NCBI GenBank assembly: GCA_003013855.2
Contig: ML058484.1
Location: 10,403,344 to 10,467,343 of the forward strand
DNA: 64,000 nt
DNA from: Liriodendron chinense
Lineage: Eukaryota; Streptophyta; Magnoliopsida; Magnoliales; Magnoliaceae
Direction of reading: 5' to 3'
Below are positions 36,001 to 49,800 of the stretch, one piece after another. Under the pieces are notes generated by a model that saw nothing but the letters and a program-made list of their open reading frames with translations, was not told where the DNA came from and did no database searches. Numbering within the stretch: position 1 is the first letter of the stretch; every line of letters starts with the position of its first letter. The position numbers and the translations under genes are program-made.

Positions 36001-39000
36001 CAAAACTTTGTGAGAGTGGGAAACTCGACAAGTGTTTTGTTGCACTTATTTAAAAAAAAAGGAACTAGGAATCTTAAGGATTATGGGCCCATATGTTTGA
36101 CTGGAAGCCTAGATGAGATTTTAGTGATGGTGTTGGCTTGATGATTGTTGAACTGAGTCGTCTCATTCTCCCAAGGCACATTCATTTTGAGAAGACATAT
36201 TCTTAATGATGCACTTGTGGTGAGAGAGTAACTCTGTAGTGGATGCTCATGCTAAGGAACGGACCCTTAATTGCATGATCCTCCTAACTAGGCACTGTGC
36301 CTACTTCAAATCTCACTTCGAACTCTCGCTCCTGCTCCTGCTTCCTGCTTCCTGCCCATTTATACTTGTTTACATTATGAAACAGACGCCTCCCTGCTTG
36401 TGGACCCAAATATGTTACTGCCTTGCCTCATGCTTCATGCAACCATAAATGAGTCTCTATTTCTAGGCTTTGTGTTAATGTCTCAAGGAGTTCTAACATC
36501 AATGAAAGGGGAAATGTGATAGGGGGAAGGAGATTGGAATGTTGTTACTAGTTGCAAATACAGGTCACAACAAAAGAGGGGCAAAGGTTGAAAGGAAGTG
36601 GGAGATTCTCTCTTCATTGAGAAATTTCCTGACTGGTCAGAGGTGGAGTTTCGGTGTGTTTTCAATAAGTTCAACAAGGTTAGAAGGTGGTTATACCTTA
36701 GATGAAATTGTTTGCAATTGTGGAGTCTTACTTTCACCCACTATAATAGCGGGGAGGTGGCTGTAGAAGCTATTAAGAGCATGGATGGGAGATTATCCAG
36801 GAAGAGACGGTTCATTTTGACAAGTATGGTCTATAGAGTTTTTGGTGATTACCAGTCAATGTTTTCCTGAAGCAGAGGCAATATGAAAAGGGAGCAGGTG
36901 ATGAAGCGGCAAGGGTTGAAGCTGAACTTGAAGAAATTTGAGCATTCCCATTTCCCTGCTATACAACAAGGAATCCCTTTGAAAAATGTTATGGAAGGAG
37001 GGGCTAAGCTATTAGGTAAGAGGAATGTGGATGAAAAAATCACAACGGTGAGGGAGGCCGGCATCTCTTTGGTGGTTTGAGGTTAGGGTCGAGGATTCAT
37101 TCGTCTCAAAACAAAAGGTTTGGCTAGAGCTCGTTTTGGCGGAGACAATCGATCTAGTCTTTGGGAGTGTTTGTTATTAATGAATTGGAAGAGTGGGCAA
37201 ACTCATCTTGGTAGGTGTTAGGTATGATTCAGACCATTGGGTTGCTTAAAATATTGTTACCATGATCTTCCCTTTTAGTGAGGATGTGGAGGGTATCTTT
37301 TCTTAGGCTTGGTTTCTCTCCTCTAACCCTCTGTGTTTGCTTTCAAGATGAACGAAGATAACTTTTGGTGGGATCGGAAGCTCTAGAGGTGTTCCACTGC
37401 ATGCATAGAGACACTGACTTCCAGGGTGATTGGGGTGGCAAAAGGTCAAGTTGGTTGATTTTATTCCCTTGGAGGGACCTGATACTAGGCCTGTCTAGGC
37501 GAAATTTGCATTGGGGATCTGTGACACCCCGGATGTCAAGGGTCGAGGGCATCCTAGGCCCCCAATATCCCGGGCTCCACTTGATGCAAATCATGCAATG
37601 AGATAGGAAAATTACTAGAATCAGATTACTACTCAACTAGAAGCAAACACATGAGATATCCGCATCCAAAAAGAAGAAGTGAGCATATATATAAGCCAAA
37701 AGAATAAATTAACATCAATAACTCACTTGACGGGACCCGCCAGGGGCCCCGATCACCAGTCTCCAAAAACTACAGCAAAAGTCTATACATTGCGCCAAAC
37801 CCGGCGCTATCCCACATAACAAAGATCCCCTATCACCCTCTATACTGGCCGTTTGCATATTGAATGTATGAGTCCTCGCCAACGGCTAACTCATCGTATT
37901 CTGTCGCTTCGCTCTCCTCCTGTAAACCTGGGTTACACGCGGCGTGTGGATGGTGTTTTATAACACTGTCCCTAAAATAGGGAGTGAGTGGCCAACTCAG
38001 TGGTAACATTACATATAAGTTATCAATGCACAAATGTAAGCATACATAAATAATGCATTTATTGCACAACATACCTAACTGAGATATCCATATCAATAAA
38101 ACACAGTTATATAAGTGCATGAGTGCATGAAATGCATATGCATGCCCCAAGCACCGGTTTGTCATAGCGAACGGTGTGTGGCACCACCACATCACTCGCA
38201 CGGACTGGGCAGCCGTGACAGGGGCACCACCCCAATCACCCGCTCGAAATGAATATTATGCCGAACCATGAATGATTATCCAAGCCCTTAATTATACCAG
38301 TTTAACATCCGGCCGATTAGTGAAGCCATCATATCCTCACTATATTACTCGGCCGATCAGGGATCATCTGGCTCCTTGCGGGCGAGTACATGTCATCGCC
38401 AGTAACCCTAAGGATCCCAGCTCGGGTAGATAGTCCGAGCGTTCGATTCGGCCATGACTCGTCAGCCATGTCCGACTTAGATGGAGATGGCTTAGTCATG
38501 CTGTTTTCCCATAGTCAAACAAGTGGATGGCTCACTGCCTCCATGGGTGCTCAAAGGACACTACGGAAGGGCACCACCCCAGCATAGGCCGACAGCACGG
38601 GCATAGGTCCCATACTACCATGCCCGACCCATGAGTCTGGGATTATGGTTAATGCCTAAGGACCCGTCGACCGGGGTCGCAAGTCTGGGATTATGGTTAA
38701 TGTTATATTCAAGTTCTAGGTTCTTTATCTCAAAGCCATGTAAGGGCGCAGAAGGGCCACACAAGAAAAGTATTAGTTGTAATGATTAGTTTACTGAATG
38801 TTGGTGAGAGTATACCCGCGCCCAGGGTGTAATCGCGATGTTGTGTAGTTTTACGGTTTCGGGTACCAATTTTAGCTTGCGGATCTAACAAAGGCACCAG
38901 GCCCGACATGGGGGTCGACTTATTTGAGTCTCAGACCCATGAGTCTTTAAGGATCGTTCGCCATGTAATTATTAGTGGGCCTGTCCAATGGTCGTGCTTG

Positions 39001-40809
39001 TATGTGGATTCGAGTATAAGCGTTTTAAACAAACATTATGCCTGAACTGGGTTTGTTGAGTCGGGGGTCCTTAGGCAAGGGGATAATGGGAAGCTGACCT
39101 TGGGTACTATGTCCCGTGTGGTTCACGAATCATGGACAACACCCGAATTTCACCACGCCTGAGGATTCCAATTCCGAGGATACGGCCAACCTGTGTAGCT
39201 GCCCCAACTCTGTGAATTTCCCGATCCGACAACATAGAAAACCATGAGACTATGTTAGGAACAAAACCTTAACTTACTCTACTACATTTATTGTACACAC
39301 AGGTGATAATATTTCAGAATTTCAAACAAATTAGAAGAAATTACCAATTTCCCTAAAGATGCAACAACAACACACTCATGCATCTCAGGGAACAATAACA
39401 GTGCACAATCAATTAGGCAATCCTTTCCAATTTAACATAAGTATATGAATACTAAGAAATACTCATGTAGTATTAAACATGCATAATGATCAAAAAGTAT
39501 AAACATGGAATTTCTATTCTTAAAGACATCTAGAGAATTAACCCCTAAGAATTTCTACCTCTACCTAGTGAATTTGTCTAAAATTTGAGACATTATTTAT
39601 GTGTGCTTGCATTTGATGCAAGACAACCTATAGGGAATGATACACACTTCATATTCCTGAAAATCTTTTGCAATTCCTGCAAGAGAGGGGTGACATGTCA
39701 GGAAATTGCATGAATTCAGCAAGAAATCAGACAATTCTAGGTGTAGACTTCATTTCAATTACCTGGGGAATTGAATGAAGTTGAATTCGGGCACTCTCCC
39801 AGTCCTATGTAGCGGAGGCGGCTAAGGGATCGCTCTAGATTGACATGCACAACCCCCCTTGGGCTGATCTTCTTCTTCCCCAATTTCTCTTTCTCACTTT
39901 TTCTCTCTTTTCTTAGCTAGATGTCGAGAGAAATGAGAATGGCTGAGAGAAAAAGGGCTTTTATAACCTTGGGCAATTAGGATATATAGCTCTCTACTAT
40001 TTAAGTGGCTTCAAGTAGCCTTTTTGGGCCTGCTTGTATTAGTGTGGGGCCTAACCCGATCTGGACCGTGGAATAGTACTCTTGGCCCAGGATCTGGCTA
40101 CATGCGCGATCCTACAAGAATATGATGCGACAATTGCAGGATATGACGACAGATCTGTTCGACGGTGACTGACCGTCGACCGGGGTCGCAAGTCTGGGAT
40201 TATGGTTAATGTTATATTCAAGTTCTAGGTTCTTTATCTCAAAGCCATGTAAGGGCGCAGAAGGGCCACACAAGAAAAGTATTAGTTGTAATGATTAGTT
40301 TACTGAATGTTGGTGAGAGTATACCCGCGCCCAGGGTGTAATCGCGATGTTGTGTAGTTTTACGGTTTCGGGTACCAATTTTAGCTTGCGGATCTAACAA
40401 AGGCACCAGGCCCGACATGGGGGTCGACTTATTTGAGTCTCAGACCTACCTGACTCGGATTGAGTAGCGTAATGACCCGACCGGTGCGCACGCGGTGTCT
40501 GAATTTGTGAAGCCTTGGTTTAAATAGGCTACTATTGGCCAATTAAATGCCCTGGAATGACATAAGCATGACATGGCCCGATGACATGTTTGGGTTCTAG
40601 GGCAGGTTGTTTTACGGGGCGTTACAGGATCTCTAGGGAGGTTTGTAAATAAATGGACCTTAGGGTTTCAAGGAGAGTCTTTTTTATCTCTATTCGATAG
40701 AGAGACAAAAAAAAAAAAAAAAAAAAAAAGATTCTGGTTGTTTTTGGCTGGAAATAGAGGTTGAGAAAGGCAAAGGCATCTCAGGGTTTGTGAAATCTCT
40801 ATCTGGAAG

Positions 40810-40848
<39 letters not shown>

Positions 40849-43800
40849 AGAGGTAACAGCATTTTATTGAAAGGCCGCAAAAGCGGAGAAGGAATACAAA
40901 AGGCCAAGGACCAAATTAAGGGCAATGACGGCCTTAACAAAGATCGCCCAAGAGGACACTAGCAAGTAAATTTTGTACCGGACCCCCGTTAAACAAACTT
41001 TTTTGTTTCTAAAACAGTGCCCATTCCGCTCTACCTAAATCGCCCAACATTGCCATGATAAGCAAGCGCCTAAGCGCCAAGTAGCCTTCCTGGACTTCCC
41101 AACTCCCCCGCCGTGCCACGCCCACAACAACTTAGACACAGACTTGGGCATGACCCAATGCGATATTCAACTCACTGAGAATCATGCCCAAGCGATATTC
41201 AACTCATTGAGAAGATGATTCCAAATCGCGCGCACGAAAGGGCAATGGATGAAGAGATGATTGATAGACTCCCCATCTTCCATACGTATAAGGCTTATGT
41301 TTGGGACAATCATAGATCTTCTTAGAAGATTGTCAACCGTGAGGACTCTGCCCCTACCAAGTGGAAAGGATGAGGCATGCCAATTTGGGAGGAAGGTATC
41401 GAAATCGAAATGAAGAGCGATTTCACCGTAAACTTTCTCGAACGATGTCGCAACCATAATAATGAATCTTCATTCGAAATCCCTAGTCTAACACTGCTAA
41501 GAAGAGCTAGGAGATAGGTGAACTTGTCTAATTTGCCATCCAAAAAGTTTCTACGAATCCGAGGAGCCCACACCACCGCGTCCTCAACAACATAATGACA
41601 CTCCATCACCAGCACAGATCTGGAGGGAGCAAGAAGGGCGATCTTGGGGAATACTGCTTGAAGCGGTTGCTCACTACACCAAGGATCCATCCATAACCGA
41701 ATACAATTTCCTCTGCCTAGCTTGAAGGAGATCCCCTGTTTGACCAAGTGTTCTATGTTAGCAATCGCTTTCCATATAGTTGACGCCATATAAAGTGAAC
41801 GACGTCTCACGAACCAACCGCCCTCTTGCGTACCATATTTTCTTATAATCACCTGTCTCCAAAGTCTTCCTTCCTTCATCCCAAAATGCCAAATCCATTT
41901 CTCAAGAAGGGCCACGTTAACACCCCCCAACGATTTGATACCAGCACCGCCTTGATTGACTGGCTTACAAACCTCCTCCCATCTTAGGAGATAAAATTTC
42001 CTTTTTTCACTCTCGCCTTCCCACAGAAAGTTTCTTCTTAATTTGTCGAGCACGGACTTGGGGCACTCAAACAAGGACAGGAAATAGATATGCATATTAG
42101 AAAAAGCCTCTTTAATGAGGGTCAAACGCCCTCCCATAGAAATATATCTATGATTCCAAGCTGCCAGCTTCTTTTCAATTCTTTCAATGACTTTGTCCCA
42201 AAGATGAATAGGCGGTTTCCCAATGCACAAGGGCAGGCCTAGATATGTCGTAGGAAAAGCACCAATCCTGTAGCCGAAAATGTTAGCGAAAGGGAGCAGT
42301 TCGGGCTTGTCTAAGTTCACCCCAAGCATTTCTGATTTAGACAGATCAATTTTCAACCCTGAGACCGCTTCAAAACACAGCAGAATTTTTCGAAGATTAT
42401 CCACCGACTCCTCTTTAGCTTCACAGAACAATAGAGTGTCATCCGCGTACAAAGATGAGAGATCTGTCTGTCTACCCCTGGGATATCAAAATCTGAAAAC
42501 AAGCCGTTTGCCTCACCTTTGTCAAGCATCTTGCTGAGAGCCTCCACAACTACCACAAAAAGGTAAGGCACGAGAGGGTCACCTTGTCTCAACCCCCTAG
42601 ACGCCTCGAAGAACCCATTCGGAGCTCCATTGACAACCATGGAGAAGGAAGCGGACACGATTCAAGCTTTCATCCACCCTCTCCATTTCTTGCCAAAACC
42701 CAATCGGACCACCATATACTCTAGGAAATTCCAATTCACATGATCATAAGCTTTCTCGATACCCAGTCTGCAAACTAGACTGGGTTTCTTCTCCCTGAAT
42801 CTTGAGTCTATGCATTCATGCGCAACCAGAGCATTATCAAGAATTTGTCTACCTGCCATGAAAGCCCCTTGATTTTAATAGATAACGCTGGATAAGGCCT
42901 TTGTGAATCTTGACGCTAGAATCTTCGCCCGAATTTTGCAAGGACTTCTGATCAATCTAATCGGTCTAAAATCTTTCAAGCTGTCAGCCCCTTCCAGCTT
43001 TGGGATAAGAACAATGAAGGAAGCTCCCATTTCCATTGACAAACGGCTTCGCTCTGAAAGTGATGAGAACGGTTACATAAAAAGGTGAGAGCATAGTTTC
43101 CAGAGAAGGGTATGCTTGGCAGGAGATGGTAACGTGGCATCTATCTCAGCAGGAACAATTGGAAAGGGGGACCTGATCAGAATCGATGCGTAATGGGAAG
43201 TTGTATGGTTGTTTTGGGACGATCAGATGCAGCTTCTGGGAAGGTGGGTGATACTGATTTGATTCAGGCAGATGGCATGACAGTCGAAGAGGATGCATGT
43301 CGTGAGCAGCGGCACTCTAGTTTTTATCCAATGATAGCTGGCGGCAGAGATGTTGCCTTTGGTAGGGATATTTTTGGTAGTGAATTTCCCACAAGAAATT
43401 TAATAATTTCTCTCTTGTTTGCACGAGCTTGTTCAACTTAGAAGAAAATATTAATGAAGCATTTTTAAATGCAGAGGATAATGACCTGACATACTCTGGC
43501 CTCTTTCGACTTGGAGCATTCAATGTTTTCACCAATCAAACCTCATCACCCAGGATAGACGTTGATATCTTTCTGGCATGTCTATTTTTTCTGTATAATT
43601 TTGATGGGGGACAGAGAATCCAAGAAGGGTGGTTCACAGATGTGTGGTTAAGTCTTTCAGAGTTTCACTTGTAGAAAGAAGTTGCTGCAAAATGATTTCA
43701 GGAGGGGTTGAATGATGAGAAAGAAGGGCACAATGAGATTGCTAGGTTTGAGGATCAATGCTTGGATGTCCCACGTGTCATGTAAAGAATCTGGAGACAT

Positions 43801-46800
43801 TGCTAACGTCCCCATGAAGGTGGGGATTTAGCATTCCACATGTACACATGCGTGCGCGGGCACTTTAGCACTTTAGGATTACTTTCATATATTGTATTAT
43901 GGTTAGCACACTATTATGATTCCTTCATTTGTTAAATTTTTTTTCTCGTGCTTCCTTAATTTTTTGTTTTATTTTCACTGCCATGTTGAAGTGACGAGGT
44001 GCTTGCTTTGTCTTATGCATTGTGACAGTTCCTTCTTCAATGTGCTGAACAACTGCCGCACAAGATCCCTCTTTATGGAGCAGTGGTAGCGTATATCTAC
44101 ATCGTTTTTGTTTGTCTTCTATTAATAGATAACTGTGCATATTTGTTTCATCTGATAGCTGCTTTCTAGAATTGCTTGAAATGGTGATGCACTACCATCC
44201 CATGAACTTCTCCTATGACTATGAATATCAATGGAATAGATACTGTGCATATTATGTTTCATCTGATTGTTGAGCATTCCATTTTTTTTACCTTAAAAAA
44301 AAGGGGTAATGATCAATACAAATCCATCTTAATTGCATTGAGATTGCTGGTTTGTAAGAATTCAACAAAGTTACAGTCCAAGTTCATCGGAATCTCTTTA
44401 CTGGAACTCAATACATTTGAATCTGTGAACTTCTCTAGTCAAGCCATCTTTAACCTTTTACTAGTTGTTATGGGTGCAGTGATTTAAATATCGGTATCAA
44501 CACACATATATTGCATCCTTGGGATACAGAAATATATCAGCATCGCATGTATTGCAGGATGTGTCGCTGTTTGGGAAAACATTAGGAAATTGAATGAATT
44601 TTTCAATGAAACTCCAAGAGATGTTAAAAAAGACATTATTAAGCATTTAGACGTATGAAAACAAGTACACACAAATTAGTTTCCCTTGTATAGGGTCCTA
44701 AATTATGCGTTGTCTGACAGAAGTGATGCAATAATATCCAAAATTCATATCATTGATAAATCATTTGAGACGCATGAAAACACAACGAATATGTTAAATT
44801 AATTTCACAATTTTAATAATTTTAAAATAAATATTTAAATAATAAATATAAAATCACTAATATTTTTATAATTCATATAACTTATTAGCAAATTGAGTGT
44901 ATTAATTTGTTGGACTTGCACTAAATCTATCCTAGAATGCATGGTGCATTTATTTTAAAAATATCTTTTAAATTATTTTATATAATTTGAAAAAACTAAA
45001 TTTTTTTTTTGAAAATAAATAAATGGATGTGACTGATATTAAGATCAACATATGCTTATTAATACACAAATATTAGGAACAAATATTGGTTGATCAATAT
45101 ATTTTTTTAAAATTATTATTTTTATTTATTTTTTGGTATTTTTTAATTAAATATTTTTAAAAAAAATTCCAAAAAACTTCCGTCTATATGAAGATCAACC
45201 TACAATTACTCTCACATGATTTATCCACACTAATTGCAACAAGTTTAATGGGTAAAATCGAGAAAATTTTGATTTTTTCCAAAATTCCCGTATTTTCCCC
45301 AAACTTGAAATTCAGAGTAAAAATCCATGACTGAGCATGCAAAACATGCAAAATCATGGATTACTAACTTGCTTCCACCAATTCTAAGTAATTTAAGCAA
45401 GCAAAGAAATTTTAAATTAACAAAAACTCACCGATTGGGTTCCAGCCTATCTCCGTTCACCTATCTCAATTTTCTGAAGTAAATGCTCTTTAATCTCCAA
45501 ATAAATTCAAAAGGACGGGTTGGAATCCTCTTAAGAATGTAATCCCCAAACAAAAATTTGGTAGAGTTTTTTCTTTATTATTATTTTTTTCTGATTTTCC
45601 TTTTTCTTTTTTTTGCAAGACGGGCTGACTTGATTGATATCATTGATGCATATCTCATGTATCGACGATATTGTGGATTTTGTAACTGCCATAAATTTAA
45701 AATACTGCAATGGATCCATATATCGTTACATGGGCTATCTCGTGATATATTGGGGGACACAGGGGACACACGTGATATCGATGGTATCGGCTGATACTAT
45801 TGATATTTAAATCACTCTTTGGGCATGTTGAGTTAGCTGCTCAAGACTATTGATATGAGATTAAAGAAAATGGCAAGTACTACTTTTGAAAAGTTTTGCA
45901 TGGTGGGATAAAGGGAAATGGCATGTACACTGTTGATGTGAGAAATCAAGTGAAAGCTAGTCTGGTGTTTCTTGCATTGCGGATGCGGTACTTGAAAATG
46001 CTAGTGGCAACACAATTATTTGGTCACGATTGTATGTTTTGTCTATTTAATTTTCCATTTTTCTTATCCATAAGTGTGACAAATATTGTTACTTTTTCTT
46101 CTTCTTAATATCATAGCTTCATGTCTTTCCAAAAAAAGAAAAAGAAAAAGAAAAAAAACTCAGGTATATAAATAAACTACCGAAATAACAAAAATAAAAT
46201 GAATTATTGAAATTACGTCTTTCAAAGATAGAGCTTTGGGCTGAAAAGAACATGTTTAAGGCTACAGGTGCATCTTTCATTGGGTTACAAGCGAGGAGGC
46301 CAAGGTCTATTTGTGGGCCACAAAGTTAAGGTCCAACATGGCAGTAAAAGCCATTGGGCAACCTAGCTCATCGATAGCCTTAATCACGTCCGCTTGGATT
46401 TAGGAAACTTGTTTTTTTGGAAGGCTTTTCTTGGAAAGTGGAGTTTGTAAACTTTACTTATGCTGAATTAATTGATTACTGTGGAAAAATTTTCTCCGCT
46501 CATTCTCTAGGATCTTTTTTTTTTTTAAATTTTATTTTATTTACATTCTTGGCTTTTTAAGTACTTCCACAATTTCTTTAGTTAGCTATCTCCTGCTAGT
46601 GTTTTTTACATGTTCAGAACAGGAAAATGAACTTGAGTTGTCCAATACCGACCATCTGAAGAATTGGAGATCTAGTGCAATTTGTTAGCTATATCCTTTT
46701 ATTGTCTGTTATTGCTTATATAATTCGAACATTATGGACTTTTTTACTTTTAAAGATTGGATCTATGTTTACATCCCTTTCTTTGTTATACAGGTTGGTT

Positions 46801-49800
46801 TGTTGAATTTGGAAAGTGAAGACTTCGCCAAGAAAGTAGTAGATGCTACGCAAACTAGTTTACAGGTTTGCAATTCGCGACTCCTGATTACCTTTGTGGC
46901 CTTATCTTGATTGCATTTGCATCTTTTGTTGGCTGCTGATATTTCCGTCTTCATGTTCTGGCTGGCAAATCAATTGCTATAAAATGGGCTTTTAAATATT
47001 AGTTCAAGTTATCTTTCTCTGATAGGATGCCTTTCTTTGTTTCTGTTACTCTTGAAGCTATCGTATTGAAGTATGCTTTTTGTATGTTGGATGAAGGATG
47101 CACTAGAATGTTAGGAGTTCAATAAAGACGCAGTCTAATGTAGGGAGAAAACATGATTGACTTCTCGCGTGGTGATGCATTTTCTTAATATCGAGTTAGT
47201 TCCTGATGGGTTCTCATTGCATGGTTCAGCCTCTTTGTTTTGATTTTCTATGCATATGTGAAATTCAATTCTCTTCTGTTATTACTTATACATTCAATGT
47301 TGCTTGGAATAGCAAAGATGTTAGGAAGCCACATTCTACCTTGGCTTTCCTTTGTTCCCATGTCATTGGGCACTTAGGAAATGAGCTAGACAGATTTGGC
47401 AATTGGCATTTAGCTCTTGATGTACTTGCTGGTTAGTTTCGATATGTGCTTGAGTTCTATCTCACAAGTTTTTGGAATATTTTGGATTGTGTTGAGATAT
47501 TCATGAATCAATTTTAACATTGAATGCATTCCCTGTTTAACAAGAAACACCATTATCATAGAGAATATTAATGTTTGCTCAATCTGGAACCTGGAAGTGC
47601 ATCCTGGATTTGTTAGGGTCTTGGTTTTGTATCTTCCTTTATATGCATGTTATAATGGCATGTAGTACTGTAATTTGTAAATCATGTCCATACATTCATC
47701 GTTTACAACAAGAACAAGAGCAAAAACAAGAACACCATGCTGGGTATTTAAAATATACTGTTATTGTCGATGATTTTTTAGCACAACCTTTTTCAGTAGA
47801 TATCATAAAAAATTAATACTAAAAATAATATGCATAGCTAACACTCCTTTTAAGCATAATCTTGTTTAGTAGATATCAAAAGAAATTAGCACTAAAAAAA
47901 ATATGCTGGATATTTAAAATATACTGTTACTATAGGCAATGGGATCTAATTTTAAGTATACCTTTTTTTAGTATATATCATATGCCTTCATGGGGACGTT
48001 AGCAACGTCCCTGATGCTTTTAAATGACACTTGGGATTAGTTTCAATGATTTGAAAGCGTTTATTCATTCATACAACTAGGAACATGCCGCGATGTAAAA
48101 ATCGCACCAAAGGATGATCCTAAACATCTGATCAATAGTATGAAAACTGGACATTCAGGATCGAGTGGAGAAACAAAATAGGCCCAATCATCATCTTGAA
48201 ACATCTATTCAGTAGATCCACTTTTTGTTGCTTCTGATTCCAAAGTAGCACTCTGGTTTAATGATTCTAGCCATGTGGTCTGTCTTGTAAGATAATGACG
48301 GTTGCAACAAATTGGCCCCATTAAAAGTGTTAGAATTATCTTATTGGCGTGATTCTTGCACCATGTTTTGCGCCCAATGGCACCATTTGATGAACCATAT
48401 CGATTTATGATTGGGCATCCCACATGTCATTTAAAAGTGGGAATGTGAACACCCCCCCCTCCCCCTCTTATATATATTGCGGTTATAGTTTACACTAGAA
48501 ATTGGTTGTGACATAATTAGATGGTTTATCACTGTCGTTGTAGACTTTTATCTTTTTGATTATGCTACTTTGAGGCTTTTTAACACTATTAGTTAGTGCC
48601 ATAACAAGTGTTCAAACAGGAATCATGTATTTGGTTTGAAGTAAAAATGTTTCTGAAAACAAGAGATGCTACTGTAAAAGTAGGAAGCATGTCTTTGCAA
48701 AGTGAGACCCTATCTTCTTCTTCTTCCGGAAATCGTTTATCTTCTGGGAGAGGTTTTGTATTGTAAAACTATTCTTGTTAACTTTTCTGGTTCATAGTTG
48801 ATTTTATTACCTGTTTATTGAGGACTCAATGTGAGTGGCATTTTATAGAATTTATTTTTGGATGTGTTGTTACGTCTGGAGGTAACTTTGCTTGCCTTGG
48901 AACTCATGATGCTTGTGATTTGATTGGCAGGAAGCTTTAGATTTGGGGGATTGCAATGGAATACGTATTTCGATGCGGTTTCTCACTGTGCTGGTAGGTC
49001 TTTGCTATGAATGTTGCTCCTGTTTTAATTTTTTCCCCAGAGGCAAGTTGACTTATCCCTTGGCAACTTGTGATGCTGTGCTAGGAGTTCTGCATAAACC
49101 ATCATGTTGCAATGTATTTACATTATTGATGCTTCCATGAAATGTTGGTGTGCATTACCTGTATATTAAACGTTGTAGCTTGAATCATCTGTCATTGTAT
49201 ATCGAGGATGTAAGTTATCATTGCATTGTAGAAATTTGAGTAAAGTATTTTTGATATTTTGTAACTGGACAGGTATCGTCTTGCTTCTGTTTACGTTTTA
49301 GTGCTTTAATTTGATATACTGTCTGTTATGATGGGGGACAACAACCCCCAGCAAAGCATACTGCTGCAGGGTCTGTCTGGTTAATATTCAGGCCTTGAAA
49401 ATAGGCATGATTCTAGGTCTGATCAGAGTGTGGGCCCTGATAATACACATCAGTGAGCAAAGAGGGGCCTGGACACATGTATGTCTGTACAATCAGGCCC
49501 AGCAGGTGATCTGGTCAGATTGTGGATGCCACACGTGCAATCTGTTCATGCATATTCTTTGTTCATCAATGCACTGCTTCTATATTCACTTGAATTAACA
49601 CAATTAGCGAGTTTCCCATTTTTGTTCAAGGTAGTAGCAATCTTCCACACCCAACGTCCACCCAAAACTGAATGTGATTTCTGGACCTGAGAAAAAAAGA
49701 AATCCTTCTATGAAACAAATTCTCGATCGAAGCAACCGCTTTCCAAATACTAGAAGCTCAGTAAGAACTCCTTACTCCCCAACCTCTCAATTGAGAACCA

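Larger units (their letters stand above)
37520..40626. mobile_element. 3.1-kb solo LTR with 5-bp target duplication
   Basis: Begins TGTGACACCCCGG and ends CGGGGCGTTACA, the TG…CA termini typical of plant Gypsy LTRs, and is flanked by the perfect 5-mer GGATC (37515-37519 and 40627-40631). There is no primer-binding site, gag-pol or second LTR, so it reads as a solo LTR left by LTR-LTR recombination. Its length suggests a long-LTR Gypsy lineage such as Del/Tekay (inference). Orientation cannot be decided because the ends are near-symmetric. It contains a 274-bp internal direct repeat. Confidence 0.75.
36520..43700 (+). pseudogene. LINE ORF1-like remnant, interrupted twice
   Basis: The plus-strand segment 36520-37519 yields SLFIEKFPDWSEVEFRCVFN and then YNSGEVAVEAIKSMDG, the outline of an RRM-like fold common in plant L1-type ORF1, with internal stops. 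After the solo LTR (37520-40626) related text resumes at 40632-40813, and after the inserted LINE (40814-43052) at 43065-43700. Excising both insertions makes the host continuous. ORF1 identity is an inference from the RRM-like pattern. Confidence 0.45.
32645..44028 (+). other. CBP80 intron 2 (11384 bp)
   Basis: Donor GTAAAC, acceptor GTGACAG. Contents in order: TA microsatellite, two hAT-type elements, LINE RNase H and RT scraps, a LINE ORF1 remnant interrupted by a solo LTR and by a minus-strand LINE. Confidence 0.88.

Noticed and set aside
40668..40940. 90-codon minus-strand ORF with long Lys and Phe runs
   Set aside because: The runs are translations of the A and T homopolymers at 40708-40730 and 40813-40847.
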